Under the pieces are notes generated by a model that saw only the letters and a list, made by a program, of their open reading frames with translations, was not told the origin of the DNA and did no database searches. A program made the translations under genes and the position numbers. A DNA stretch of 64,000 nt from Deltaproteobacteria bacterium (GTDB lineage: Bacteria > Desulfobacterota > GWC2-55-46), in NCBI GenBank assembly GCA_016177845.1, contig JACOUO010000011.1, positions 254,326-318,325 on the forward strand. Direction: 5' to 3'. Positions 25,391 through 33,702 of the stretch are shown one piece after another. How positions within the stretch are numbered: the first letter of the stretch is position 1; the number at the start of each line of letters is the position of its first letter.

Positions 25391-27470
25391 TCAAAACTCC
25401 GGCAGTCACTGCTATCTGATAAAGTATCTGTGTCAGGTCCTTGACTTCTCTCACCCATGATACCTGTTCAATATCTTCAGGTACTACGATGGTATCGCCG
25501 GGGTCGAGCCTTGTGGACATGAAACCTGTCACCCATTTGCCGCTTTCAGAGTCCCAGTTTACGGACCAGCTTGAGCTTTCATGCTTGCTTATTGCGGTTC
25601 CGTTCACTTTCAGTATATACAGCTCATCTTCATCGGCATTTTTGCTGATGCCGCCTGCTTTCTTTATATAGTCGTAGACAGTCGCACCCGGCACATAGGC
25701 AAAGGCCATCTGATTGTAAACAGAGCCTACAACCTGAACATGCATCGGCCTCTCGGGTATATGTATCTCATCGCCTTCGTCAAGGACTATGTCATACTGC
25801 GAGCCCTTAAATTTATCGAAAGGCTCAAAATTTAAATATACCCTGCCATTTGCTTTTGCGCTCTTGAGCTTGGCAAGAAGGGACTTTCTCTGCGCCATGG
25901 ACGCTAATTGCAGCTGTTTGGCGTCTTCTGAAGAAAAAGCTGACTGTATGTTTTGCGCTGATTCCGAGAAAAACTCGAACTCTGCCCTGTCTATTGCTTC
26001 GTCAAGCTGTTTCTGCTGCGCTCCCCTTACGGAAGGCCTCGTAAAAAAAGCCCCCTTTAGGTAAGCCTTATCAGTAAAACCTCCGGCACGATTTATAAGA
26101 GAGGACACTGTCTCTCCCTTCATAACCGTATAAGTGCCGGGGAATTTGACCTGCCCCGATATCTGCACGCTTTTGTAGAGGTCCCATTCAGGCACCGCCC
26201 TTACCAGGATGAAATCATCCTCTTTAAGGCTTATGTTGTGCTCAGGGTCGCCTTTAAGCGCCTTATCAAGATTTATGTGTATTTTTGTTGTTGCAGGCCC
26301 CTTAGGGGTCGGGGTCACACGGGTTATTTCAGCGTCATCTGTAAATGCGAAGTACTTCAAACCGCCTGAGAGCGCGATAAGCTCTTTTATCGTAAGCCCG
26401 TCGCCTACTCCGTATTTACCCTCTCTCTGGACAGCTCCGTAGAGTTTCACGGTCCTTGCTTCGGATACTACAGGGAAGATGCTTATAATGTCGCCGGGCC
26501 TGACCTTCACCTTGTTAGATGAAGCCTCGTCCAGACGGGCCTCAAAAACGGTAATTCTGTTATTGTCTACAATCCTGTTTATCCTTAATCTGTTCGTAAA
26601 AGCTATATCGTTGAAACCGCCGGCAAGACGGACGACATCTTCGATTGTTTTCTCATCCTTAAGCTCATAAATCGCAGGGGACTTTACCGAACCTGAAACT
26701 GCGACCAAAGGCCCGACCTGAGGGATGAAGACCACATCATCAGGCTGTAATCTTATGTCATTGGTCTTATCGCCTTTTATGAGGAAATCATATAAATCAA
26801 AGTGGACAATCGTCTTGCCGCCTCTTTTTACCTGTATGTCCCTCATGGAGCCGGACTTTCCCGGCCCGTCCGCGGCATAGAGCGCATTTATGAGGGTTGA
26901 CATGGAAGAGACAACATGGCTGCCGGGATTTGAAGCCTTGCCTATAACGAATACACGCATGGACCTGAGCGTGCCAACGCTGACATTCATAAAGACTTCG
27001 CTCGTCTTGTAGTACCTTGCGAGTTCTTTATTAAGATAATCCCTTGCCTGCTCAAAAGTAAGCCCTGAAATATGGAGAACCCCGAATTCAGGCAAAACAA
27101 TCTTGCCGTCGCGGTCAAGCGGTACTCTATACTCACCGCTTATCTTTCCCCAGATACTTATGTGGAGTTCGTCACCGGGCCCTAACAGGTAATCAGGGCC
27201 GACAGGCATGATGTTTGTAAGCAGAAAAGGGTCGGAAGAAGGCATGAACTGTCTATAGCCGAACTGTTCAATGCGAACAGCTTCGGAATCGTGCGACAGG
27301 GTCTCCGAGGCATAGTTCTCGAAAACCGAATGTTGCTGCGCGGTTTGTTTGGATTTTTCCTGGTTAGCGTTATCGGGTGAAGGGTCTGCAGCTTTAACCG
27401 GGAAAGAAAAAAAACAAAGGAAAAGAACTATGAATAAAGACTTAAAAATACCTCTATGCAGCATAATCAA
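25377..27470 (-). CDS. Polysaccharide export protein, Wza/OPX type with SLBB repeats
   Basis: Outer-membrane polysaccharide exporter (697 aa). After a signal peptide (FIVLFLCFFSFPVKA) comes a polysaccharide export domain starting DYLLGPGDELHISIWGKISG, then several SLBB modules (VAVSGSVKSPAIYEL, VKLYGAVQREGKYGV, VQISGQVKFPGTYTV, VQVVGSVYNQMAFAY). A C-terminal hydrophobic helix (LYQIAVTAGVLIVAF) may insert in the outer membrane. No lipobox is visible. The start is TTG 27470 (AAGG 5 nt upstream) or ATG 27464. First gene of the export-assembly operon, behind a near-consensus promoter. Confidence 0.9.
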   Translation of the reverse strand: MIMLHRGIFKSLFIVLFLCFFSFPVKAADPSPDNANQEKSKQTAQQHSVFENYASETLSHDSEAVRIEQFGYRQFMPSSDPFLLTNIMPVGPDYLLGPGDELHISIWGKISGEYRVPLDRDGKIVLPEFGVLHISGLTFEQARDYLNKELARYYKTSEVFMNVSVGTLRSMRVFVIGKASNPGSHVVSSMSTLINALYAADGPGKSGSMRDIQVKRGGKTIVHFDLYDFLIKGDKTNDIRLQPDDVVFIPQVGPLVAVSGSVKSPAIYELKDEKTIEDVVRLAGGFNDIAFTNRLRINRIVDNNRITVFEARLDEASSNKVKVRPGDIISIFPVVSEARTVKLYGAVQREGKYGVGDGLTIKELIALSGGLKYFAFTDDAEITRVTPTPKGPATTKIHINLDKALKGDPEHNISLKEDDFILVRAVPEWDLYKSVQISGQVKFPGTYTVMKGETVSSLINRAGGFTDKAYLKGAFFTRPSVRGAQQKQLDEAIDRAEFEFFSESAQNIQSAFSSEDAKQLQLASMAQRKSLLAKLKSAKANGRVYLNFEPFDKFKGSQYDIVLDEGDEIHIPERPMHVQVVGSVYNQMAFAYVPGATVYDYIKKAGGISKNADEDELYILKVNGTAISKHESSSWSVNWDSESGKWVTGFMSTRLDPGDTIVVPEDIEQVSWVREVKDLTQILYQIAVTAGVLIVAF

Positions 27471-27580
27471 TGAGCCTTAACCTAAGAGTGAAAAATCACA
27501 GCAGTTACTCAATAAAAACCAAATGGAAGAATACGCAACAGAACGAAAATATAGATTATTTTATGCCGGAAGAGTTTGAA

Positions 27581-27609
27581 ATATTACAATGTCTCGCTCA
27601 TCTTGTCAA
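27581..27609 (-). promoter_or_regulatory. Near-consensus promoter of the polysaccharide export operon
   Basis: Minus strand: TTGACA (27609-27604), 17 bp, TAATAT (27586-27581). Predicted start near 27574, giving a ~105-nt leader before the Wza-type gene. It lies just downstream of the small lipoprotein gene and is the best promoter match in the locus. Confidence 0.68.
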
Positions 27610-27667
27610 GAGTTTTGCGGTTCCGCAGCGGGCGCCAAAAGGATGAAAAACTGGCTGAGCGAAGGGT

Positions 27668-27892
27668 TTATGGATATATCTGATTGTCGGGATTCCCGAG
27701 AACGGAAGGGTCTAATTCACCGTAATAATCTACATTGTCGGAGGAATCAAGAGGGGCAGCGCCGTCTACGGTATCAAAGCAATGCCTGACCGATGAAAAG
27801 CCGGACGGGTCTGTTTCATCCTGTGCGCTGCCGCATGAGGTGAGAAGCACTGACAGGCTCAGAAGAAACAGGCAAATGATGTTGCGATGCAT
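27668..27892 (-). CDS. Small predicted lipoprotein in the polysaccharide locus
   Basis: A 74-residue protein with a signal-peptidase-II lipobox: MHRNIICLFLLSLSVLLTSC, with Cys20 as the lipidation site. The mature part is only ~55 residues, acidic and Pro/Asn/Asp-rich (ESP-like composition, for example DSSDNVDYYGELDP). AGGGG precedes the ATG at 5-6 nt, and a promoter lies ~55 bp upstream, so it looks expressed. It sits alone between CysQ and the export operon. No family recognised; a role in assembly or anchoring of the polymer is a guess from location. Confidence 0.62.
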   Translation of the reverse strand: MHRNIICLFLLSLSVLLTSCGSAQDETDPSGFSSVRHCFDTVDGAAPLDSSDNVDYYGELDPSVLGNPDNQIYP

Positions 27893-27947
27893 CCGAACCC
27901 CTGTAGGCAGTATTTAAGGCACACCAGGACGGAAACAGCTTTTACAG

Positions 27948-27975
27948 AAAATAGCAGAAAAAAGAGGATTGTCAA
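27948..27975 (-). promoter_or_regulatory. Promoter of the small lipoprotein
   Basis: Minus strand: TTGACA (27975-27970), 16 bp, TATTTT (27953-27948), predicted start near 27941, about 50 nt before the lipoprotein ATG. The rest of the 27893-28115 gap holds no gene that I can support; a weak 5-bp hairpin lies near 28070-28090. Confidence 0.5.
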
Positions 27976-28115
27976 ACGATAGGGGTTTTTAAAAGAGGCT
28001 AAAGACCGTAAATTATGACAGGTTTTAACTACTTCCTATAGAATTCAGGATGGTAGAATTGTAAACTACTACAGGGCGGGCTGACCTGTGAACGAGTTTG
28101 CTTATCAGCTAAAAT

Positions 28116-28868
28116 TTATGATTTTATTACGGTTACAATAAAGCCGGGCTGTTTCAGTGTTTCTTTATTATACATTAGCCTTTTGCCGTCAAGCCCCTCT
28201 ACCCTTACTCCAGCCTCTTCAGCAACGCACTGGCCCGCGGCAGTATCCCACTCTGAAGTCCTGCCTATCCTCGGGTAGATGTCTGCCTCTCCTTCAGCTA
28301 CCACGCAGAACTTAAGAGAGCTTCCTGCATAGACAGTATCTTTGATTGTAAATTGTTCAAGATATTCTTCGGTCTCTTTTGAGGGATGCGACCTGCTGGC
28401 TACTACCCTGACAGAGCCGCTTACAGCCTCCCTCCTGGGAAGCCTGACAGGGTCGGAACCGTTCATTTTAAATGCGCCCTCGCCTTTGGAGGCATAATAC
28501 ATCAAACCCATTGCAGGGGCGTAAACAACACCAAGGACAGGCTCGTTATTTTCGATAAGAGCGATATTGACGGTAAACTCGCCGTTTTTCTTGATGAATT
28601 CCTTTGTGCCGTCAAGGGGGTCTACAAGCCAGAAACTCTTGAAATCTTTCCTTACGGCATAAGGCGTCTCATCGCCTTCTTCCGAGATTATGGGAATATT
28701 CTTATCAAGGGCAAGAAGTCCTTTTTCAATCGTATTATGGGCATTACGGTCGGCAAGCGTAAGCGGGCTCTCGTCTTCCTTGTAGCTTATGCCTAAGTCA
28801 GAGCCTTCATAGACCTTCATTATCTCGCTTCCGGCCTCACGGGCTATCTCTATTACCTTTGATATCAT
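28116..28868 (-). CDS. cysQ: 3'(2'),5'-bisphosphate nucleotidase CysQ
   Basis: Hydrolyses adenosine 3',5'-bisphosphate (PAP), the by-product of sulfotransfer, to AMP (250 aa). Inositol-monophosphatase-fold signatures: ISEEGDE, WLVDPLDGTKEFIKKNGEF and SEWDTAAGQCVAEEAG carry the metal ligands. It follows the initiating glycosylphosphotransferase gene by 4 bp. Its presence here fits with the sulfotransferase and APS kinase genes of the same locus: PAP would otherwise inhibit sulfotransfer. Confidence 0.92.
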   Translation of the reverse strand: MISKVIEIAREAGSEIMKVYEGSDLGISYKEDESPLTLADRNAHNTIEKGLLALDKNIPIISEEGDETPYAVRKDFKSFWLVDPLDGTKEFIKKNGEFTVNIALIENNEPVLGVVYAPAMGLMYYASKGEGAFKMNGSDPVRLPRREAVSGSVRVVASRSHPSKETEEYLEQFTIKDTVYAGSSLKFCVVAEGEADIYPRIGRTSEWDTAAGQCVAEEAGVRVEGLDGKRLMYNKETLKQPGFIVTVIKS

Positions 28869-28872
28869 CTTC

Positions 28873-30288
28873 CTATACTCCGGTCCCTTTTATCACAGCA
28901 GGGATTGTCTTTAATATTATCTTCATATCCTGAGAAAAAGACCACCTGTCGATATACTCAAGGTCGAGCTTCATCCACTCATCAAATCCTATCTTATTCC
29001 TGCCGTTCACCTGCCATGAACAGGTAATGCCCGGGCGTACCGAGAGCCTTCTCCTCTGCCAGAGCTTGTATTTTTCCACCTCTTCGGGGAGCGGGGGCCT
29101 TGGCCCGACAAGCGACATATCACCCATGAGGACATTTATAAGCTGAGGCAGTTCATCAAGGCTGTACTTCCTGAGAAACCTTCCCACCCCGGTAATCCTC
29201 GGGTCGTCCTTTATCTTAAATACAGGGCCTGACATCTCGTTAAGATGCGCGAATTTCTTTTTTATCTCGTCTGCATTGGCTACCATTGTCCTGAATTTTA
29301 ACACATTGAAACGCCTTCCGTTAAGCCCGCATCTCTCCTGTCTGAAAAAAACAGGGCCTTTGGAGGATAACTTAATGCCTATAATTGAGGCGAGGAACAC
29401 AGGAGAGCTGAGCAGGAGCAGTATGGAAGATACAGCCAAATCGAACGCCCTCTTAAAAGCCATAGCCTCGTCTATATGAGGCGTAGGATTAAATGCAAGC
29501 AAGGGCCAGCCCTGAAGATTTTCAATCGTGGTCTTGGCGATTGTATGCGGATAGAAATCCGCTGCTATGCTCGCCTTGATTCCAATGCGCTCGCAGTTAA
29601 GTATCTGCTCTTCTATCTTGTCCAGCCATGAAAGAGGCACCACGAATATCACTTCATCTATCTGCAAGGTGGTTATTATCTGCTTAAGCTGGTTTAAATG
29701 GCCTATCTTATCAAGCTTGAAATTGTTCTTTTTAGTGCCATGCTCCTCATGGTCGACAAAGCCCAGGACCTTTATGCCCCATTCCTTATGCTCATTGAGA
29801 AGCCCGGCAAACTCCTCAGCCCTTGGGCCAGTGCCTACGATAACCACGGTCCTGTAGTTATATCCTTTTTTCCTGATGTGATGGGAAAATGAATATATAA
29901 GGCCCTTAAGAGAAATGAGCAGAATGCCGTTTACGGACATAAAGAGTATCAGGAACGACCTGCTAATGACCTCAAGCCTGAAGATGTACAAAGCTGTCAT
30001 TATAGCGACGCCGCCTGTCAGTACCGTTTTAATTATCGGCAGCGTTGTAGATAAAAAACTTTTTGTCCTGATCGAATCGTATGACCCGTAAAAGACAAGG
30101 AGCACGGCCCAGAGCGGCAGGACAAGATACAGGACGAAAAGATATGCAGAGGTAGCCTGCAATGGTCCCAGAATATGGCCCCAATATGAAGCCCTCAGGT
30201 GGTATGCCATAAAAAATGATATGGCGGTAATCCCGATATCGAATACCAGCAAAGTGTTCTTTATCAGCTTATTGTTCTCTTTAAGCAT
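28873..30288 (-). CDS. Exopolysaccharide polyprenyl glycosylphosphotransferase (WcaJ/WbaP-like)
   Basis: Initiating enzyme that loads hexose-1-phosphate onto undecaprenyl phosphate (471 aa). The N-terminal half has four to five membrane helices and a CoA-binding-like Rossmann domain (TVVIVGTGPRAEEFAGLL). The C-terminal catalytic domain begins with a membrane hairpin (AFDLAVSSILLLLSSPVFLA) and contains KFRTM, LRKYSLDELPQLINVL, MSLVGPRP and RPGITCSWQVNGRN. Sugar (glucose or galactose) not determined. It is preceded by a long leader with a promoter at 30657-30686. Confidence 0.93.
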   Translation of the reverse strand: MLKENNKLIKNTLLVFDIGITAISFFMAYHLRASYWGHILGPLQATSAYLFVLYLVLPLWAVLLVFYGSYDSIRTKSFLSTTLPIIKTVLTGGVAIMTALYIFRLEVISRSFLILFMSVNGILLISLKGLIYSFSHHIRKKGYNYRTVVIVGTGPRAEEFAGLLNEHKEWGIKVLGFVDHEEHGTKKNNFKLDKIGHLNQLKQIITTLQIDEVIFVVPLSWLDKIEEQILNCERIGIKASIAADFYPHTIAKTTIENLQGWPLLAFNPTPHIDEAMAFKRAFDLAVSSILLLLSSPVFLASIIGIKLSSKGPVFFRQERCGLNGRRFNVLKFRTMVANADEIKKKFAHLNEMSGPVFKIKDDPRITGVGRFLRKYSLDELPQLINVLMGDMSLVGPRPPLPEEVEKYKLWQRRRLSVRPGITCSWQVNGRNKIGFDEWMKLDLEYIDRWSFSQDMKIILKTIPAVIKGTGV

Positions 30289-30526
30289 CTTCTATGCCTC
30301 GCAGAAATCCAAATTTGAAATGACGGTACAGTACGGAAGACACAGGAGCGAACGCTCGCGGCGCGCAGTAGACACTTGTATGTTTGAGATGAACGATATC
30401 TGAAGGCTTAAAACTGTATTGTCCTGAAATAGGCAATACGGGGCTAAAGGCTTTTGAAGAGAGTATGTGGACAAAATAAGCCAAAGCAAAGGATATCGTG
30501 ATGTAAAAAACACTAAGAAGATTCAC
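30281..30526 (-). CDS. Doubtful small ORF in the leader of the glycosylphosphotransferase gene
   Basis: An 81-codon frame starting at GTG, with a hydrophobic start (MNLLSVFYITISFALAYFVH) and a basic, polar remainder. It overlaps the downstream ATG by 8 bp, which would allow translational coupling. Against it: no Shine-Dalgarno sequence, no recognised family and irregular codon third positions. It could be a remnant gene, a short membrane peptide or merely leader sequence. Confidence 0.25.
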   Translation of the reverse strand: MNLLSVFYITISFALAYFVHILSSKAFSPVLPISGQYSFKPSDIVHLKHTSVYCAPRAFAPVSSVLYRHFKFGFLRGIEDA

Positions 30527-30656
30527 TTGGACGCGGCAACTCGAGATTGAGATTTTTTTATCACATGCGCAGGAACAGGACCTGAAATAACAGCTTCAAC
30601 ATATCAACGGCTACAAAAACGAACTCCCTTTCTTGCTTATCGGGAAATGATGCAAA

Positions 30657-30686
30657 ACATTAAATCGTTAAATAAAATCCTGTCAA
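30657..30686 (-). promoter_or_regulatory. Promoter with long leader for the glycosylphosphotransferase-cysQ unit
   Basis: Minus strand: TTGACA (30686-30681), 18 bp, TAATGT (30662-30657), start near 30650. The leader to the first well-supported gene is ~360 nt. Within 30289-30650 I see a GAGCG/CGCTC hairpin near 30346-30357, a possible 13-codon frame near 30603-30562, and the doubtful 81-codon frame; no ops/JUMPstart element or c-di-GMP riboswitch core was recognised. Confidence 0.5.
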
Positions 30687-30697
30687 GGGTGCGAGGT

Positions 30698-31462
30698 TTA
30701 AAAAGAAGCGTTTAAGTAAACCATATAACCGTCTGCCCTTGGCACAACGGCTATTTCGGGAAGATCTTTTTTATCAATGGCCGCAACGCTTAAGTACGCA
30801 AGCGACCAGCCGAGCAGGGCCTGCGAAAAATAATGCTCATCGTCATTTATCCTGCTTAGTGCAGGCAGGACTGATACGCCGTAGAAAAAGGCGCTTGAAT
30901 ATTTGTTATCCTCCATGCGCGCGGCTGTTATAAAAGGCACTGCCCCGATAAACGAATGTCCGCTGAGCCCGTTGTTGTTCTTAAAAGGCCTCCAGTGCGA
31001 ATCCCCTTCTTTGGGCCTGCCCCCTCCGGTGGAATACTGTATCAAAAGCCCGGCAGGCGCTCCAACGAACATTGCCCTCAGCGACTTTCCTGCCCAGAGG
31101 TTTACCTTCGAGCCTTCATCTGTCAGATACCTCGCCCCAAGCAAGACAGGCACAGTCAAAAGTATCTCTCCCGGAGCCCTGAATACATCAGAAAGACTGT
31201 CCGTTGTATCGCTTCTCAGGTTGTCCCTGTAATATTCCTGCAGTTCCCTGTCAACGGAACTATTGGCGATAAGTCCTGCCCCTGCGATATTGAGCCCAAG
31301 TAGCCTGAGGTTGCCTGCATCAAGATAAAAGCTTTTAAAATCTTCCTTAAGCAGTGCCGAGTCGGATACAAGCCGTGCCATCAGGTCATCGGCAGCGAAG
31401 GAGCAAACCGGCACTATAAAAGAAACAAATAAAAAAATACACGCCGATATAAAGTTTTTCAC
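30698..31462 (-). CDS. Exported PAP2-superfamily phosphatase-like protein
   Basis: A 254-aa PAP2-family protein with an N-terminal signal peptide (FISACIFLFVSFIVPVCSFA). The three PAP2 signatures are recognisable: GGGRP, LSGHSF and SRINDDEHYFSQ; the last motif ends in Gln where Asp is usual. Likely substrates are lipid phosphates or pyrophosphates such as undecaprenyl pyrophosphate released during polymer assembly, but this is inferred from position beside the exopolysaccharide locus. The start codon is GTG at 31462. It is divergent from the MoxR operon. Confidence 0.8.
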   Translation of the reverse strand: MKNFISACIFLFVSFIVPVCSFAADDLMARLVSDSALLKEDFKSFYLDAGNLRLLGLNIAGAGLIANSSVDRELQEYYRDNLRSDTTDSLSDVFRAPGEILLTVPVLLGARYLTDEGSKVNLWAGKSLRAMFVGAPAGLLIQYSTGGGRPKEGDSHWRPFKNNNGLSGHSFIGAVPFITAARMEDNKYSSAFFYGVSVLPALSRINDDEHYFSQALLGWSLAYLSVAAIDKKDLPEIAVVPRADGYMVYLNASF

Positions 31463-31618
31463 ATAATACCCGACATTTTATAATGGTATGTGAAGATACA
31501 ATAATTCAGATGCAATACGCAAGTGAATTATTATCCTTTTTGTAAAATCAATCCTTTGTATGAACTCAACTGTGTCCTGAGGACTATTGGAGTAAAATCG
31601 CCCTCACATCCTATATGA

Positions 31619-31648
31619 TTGACTGGACACATTTTAATCTGATAAAAT
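31619..31648 (+). promoter_or_regulatory. Promoter of the MoxR-DUF58-transglutaminase operon
   Basis: TTGACT (31619-31624), 18 bp, TAAAAT (31643-31648); start near 31655, about 40 nt before the MoxR ATG, which has its own AGGA ribosome binding site. The 31463-31695 gap is shared with the divergent PAP2 gene. Confidence 0.5.
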
Positions 31649-31695
31649 CCAATAGACAGTTAACTTATTGAAATTTAAAGACTATCAGGACTGAA

Positions 31696-32634
31696 ATGGA
31701 TTATAAGAATTCTTACCTGAAAATTGCCTTACTAAAAGACAACCTCGGGCGGGTCATAAAGGGCAAGCCGGAGATAATCGAGCTTGCTGTTACAGCCCTT
31801 CTTGCCAGAGGGCATCTCCTTATTGAAGATGTGCCCGGCGTGGGGAAAACCACCCTTGCCCACGGCCTTGCCAAATGCATAAACTGCACCTTTCACAGGA
31901 TACAGTTCACAAGCGACCTGCTCCCATCCGATGTCATAGGGGTGACTATATTCAATCAGGCCGCCCGTACATTCGAGTTCAGGCCGGGGCCTATCTTTGC
32001 CAATGTCGTATTGGCGGATGAGATAAACAGGGCTACCCCAAAGACCCAGAGCGCGCTGCTTGAGGCAATGAGCGACAGGCAGGTCTCTGTTGATAAATCT
32101 ACTTACAAGCTCCCAAGGCCGTTCATGCTGCTTGCCACCCAAAACCCCCTTGAGTACTCAGGCACATTCCCTTTACCCGAGTCGCAGCTGGACAGGTTTA
32201 CCATGTGCATAAGGATGGGATACCCCGATGAGGCGCACGAAAGGGAGATAATCCAATCGACATCCGAGCTTCTCATGCACAATCTTACCCCTGTTGTCTC
32301 GCTCGAAGAGGTTGAAGAGATGCAGGAATTAGCAGAGAAGGTCGTTGTCGAAGAGGACCTTGTCTCTTATATACTTGCGATAGCAAACGCTACAAGGAAC
32401 CATAAAGGCATAAAACTCGGCGTAAGCCCAAGGGCTACAACTACGCTTTACAGGACTGCTCAGGCATTAGCTATTGTAAGCGGCAGGCACTACTGCATAC
32501 CCGATGATATCAAAAGGCTAAGCTCCCCAATATTCGCTCATAGGATAATACCTATGGAGCATGGGATTGAGGACTTTGAAGGAACGCAAGCGCTGATGGA
32601 AGATGTCATAAACAGCATTACTGTTCCAGTCTAA
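31696..32634 (+). CDS. MoxR-family AAA+ ATPase
   Basis: Cytoplasmic AAA+ ATPase (312 aa). Walker A is EDVPGVGKTTLAH (residues ~43-55), Walker B VLADEINRATPKTQSALLEA with MSDRQVSVD, sensor 1 LLATQNP, and sensor 2 in GVSPRATTTLYRTAQAL. MoxR proteins act as chaperones maturing partner complexes; here the next two genes encode the classic partners DUF58 and a transglutaminase-like membrane protein. AGGA lies 7 nt before the ATG. Confidence 0.94.
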   Translation: MDYKNSYLKIALLKDNLGRVIKGKPEIIELAVTALLARGHLLIEDVPGVGKTTLAHGLAKCINCTFHRIQFTSDLLPSDVIGVTIFNQAARTFEFRPGPIFANVVLADEINRATPKTQSALLEAMSDRQVSVDKSTYKLPRPFMLLATQNPLEYSGTFPLPESQLDRFTMCIRMGYPDEAHEREIIQSTSELLMHNLTPVVSLEEVEEMQELAEKVVVEEDLVSYILAIANATRNHKGIKLGVSPRATTTLYRTAQALAIVSGRHYCIPDDIKRLSSPIFAHRIIPMEHGIEDFEGTQALMEDVINSITVPV

Positions 32635-32655
32635 CCCTTTAGAAAAATTAAAAAA

Positions 32656-33702
32656 ATGAATCTAAGGCCCGCCATATCAGCTCCCCTGCCCTGGCTTATC
32701 ATCCTTTTTGGAAAGCTGTTCGGTAAAAAAACTCAGCATAGCGGCAAACGCATTTTCAGGTTTCCAAGAACCCTGAACTTCACCAGAGAGGGTAAATGGT
32801 TTTTGGGCATACTCCTTTTTATCGGGGTTGCCGCCATCAATACAGGCAACAACCTCCTTTACCTCGTGGTGGCCACTCTCCTTTCATTGATAATAATCTC
32901 AGGAATAATGTCCGAATCTACTTTAAGAGGGGTTCGAGCCAGCCGTCTAATAAAAGGTTATGTATTCAAAGGCTCTCCTGCGATAGCCGCCATAAAGGTA
33001 GAGAACACAAAAAAACTGCTCCCGTCTTTTTCTTTCAGTATCAAGGAAGTGAGGGCAACACGGCTGAAATCAGACCCCGCCTATGTGCTCAAACTCAAGC
33101 CCGGTGAAAGAATAACCAAGACAGCCGAATATGTTTTTGAACATCGGGGAAGGCACACTCTTGAAGCAATCAGCATCTATACAAGATTCCCATTCGGAAT
33201 CTTTATCAAGGGCAAGGTTGAGGATTCTGCGGAAGATGTCATAGTGCTTCCTTCAATCAAACTTAAAAAGGCGCCTCGCCTTCTGGAGGACAATTCCGCT
33301 TCAGGCAGCAGGGATGCATCTTCAAGGGGAGACGGCACGCAGCTCTACGGTTTAAGGGATTATACGCTTCAGGACGACGCAAGACATATACACTGGATGT
33401 CAGCCGGAAGGCTTCAAAAAGTCCTTCTAAAGGAATTTGAAAAGGACAGGGAGAAAAAGGTACTCCTATTTATTGATAACTATTCATCATCGGAGGAAGC
33501 ATTTGAGGAAACAGTGGATGAGGCCGCTTCATTCGCGAATCATTTCAGTGAACGGGGATATTCAGTCGGGCTTAAGGCCCTTAACCTTGAGATAAAGCCT
33601 GCCCAGGGTAGAGCGCACCTATATAAAATACTTCACGCTCTCGCCCTCATAACTCCTGCCGCGCAAAAAGGAACCCCTTGCGTAAGGGTTATATCAGGAT
33701 GA
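32656..33702 (+). CDS. DUF58 domain membrane protein
   Basis: A 348-aa protein with two membrane helices (~40-85: FLGILLFIGVAAINTGNNLLYL, given in part) followed by a soluble region containing the DUF58 signature GDGTQLYGLRDYTLQDDARHIHW, a von Willebrand-A-like fold often partnered with MoxR. Its stop overlaps the start of the next gene (ATGA at 33699-33702), so the three genes are translationally coupled. The molecular role of DUF58 proteins is poorly known. Confidence 0.88.
   Translation: MNLRPAISAPLPWLIILFGKLFGKKTQHSGKRIFRFPRTLNFTREGKWFLGILLFIGVAAINTGNNLLYLVVATLLSLIIISGIMSESTLRGVRASRLIKGYVFKGSPAIAAIKVENTKKLLPSFSFSIKEVRATRLKSDPAYVLKLKPGERITKTAEYVFEHRGRHTLEAISIYTRFPFGIFIKGKVEDSAEDVIVLPSIKLKKAPRLLEDNSASGSRDASSRGDGTQLYGLRDYTLQDDARHIHWMSAGRLQKVLLKEFEKDREKKVLLFIDNYSSSEEAFEETVDEAASFANHFSERGYSVGLKALNLEIKPAQGRAHLYKILHALALITPAAQKGTPCVRVISG

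Noticed and set aside
30292-30513. 73-codon minus-strand frame in the polysaccharide leader
   Set aside because: Overlaps the other doubtful leader frame in a different phase, with no ribosome binding site and no recognisable features.
30289-30650. c-di-GMP riboswitch or ops/JUMPstart element in the long leader
   Set aside because: The conserved core sequences of neither element were found in the minus-strand leader.
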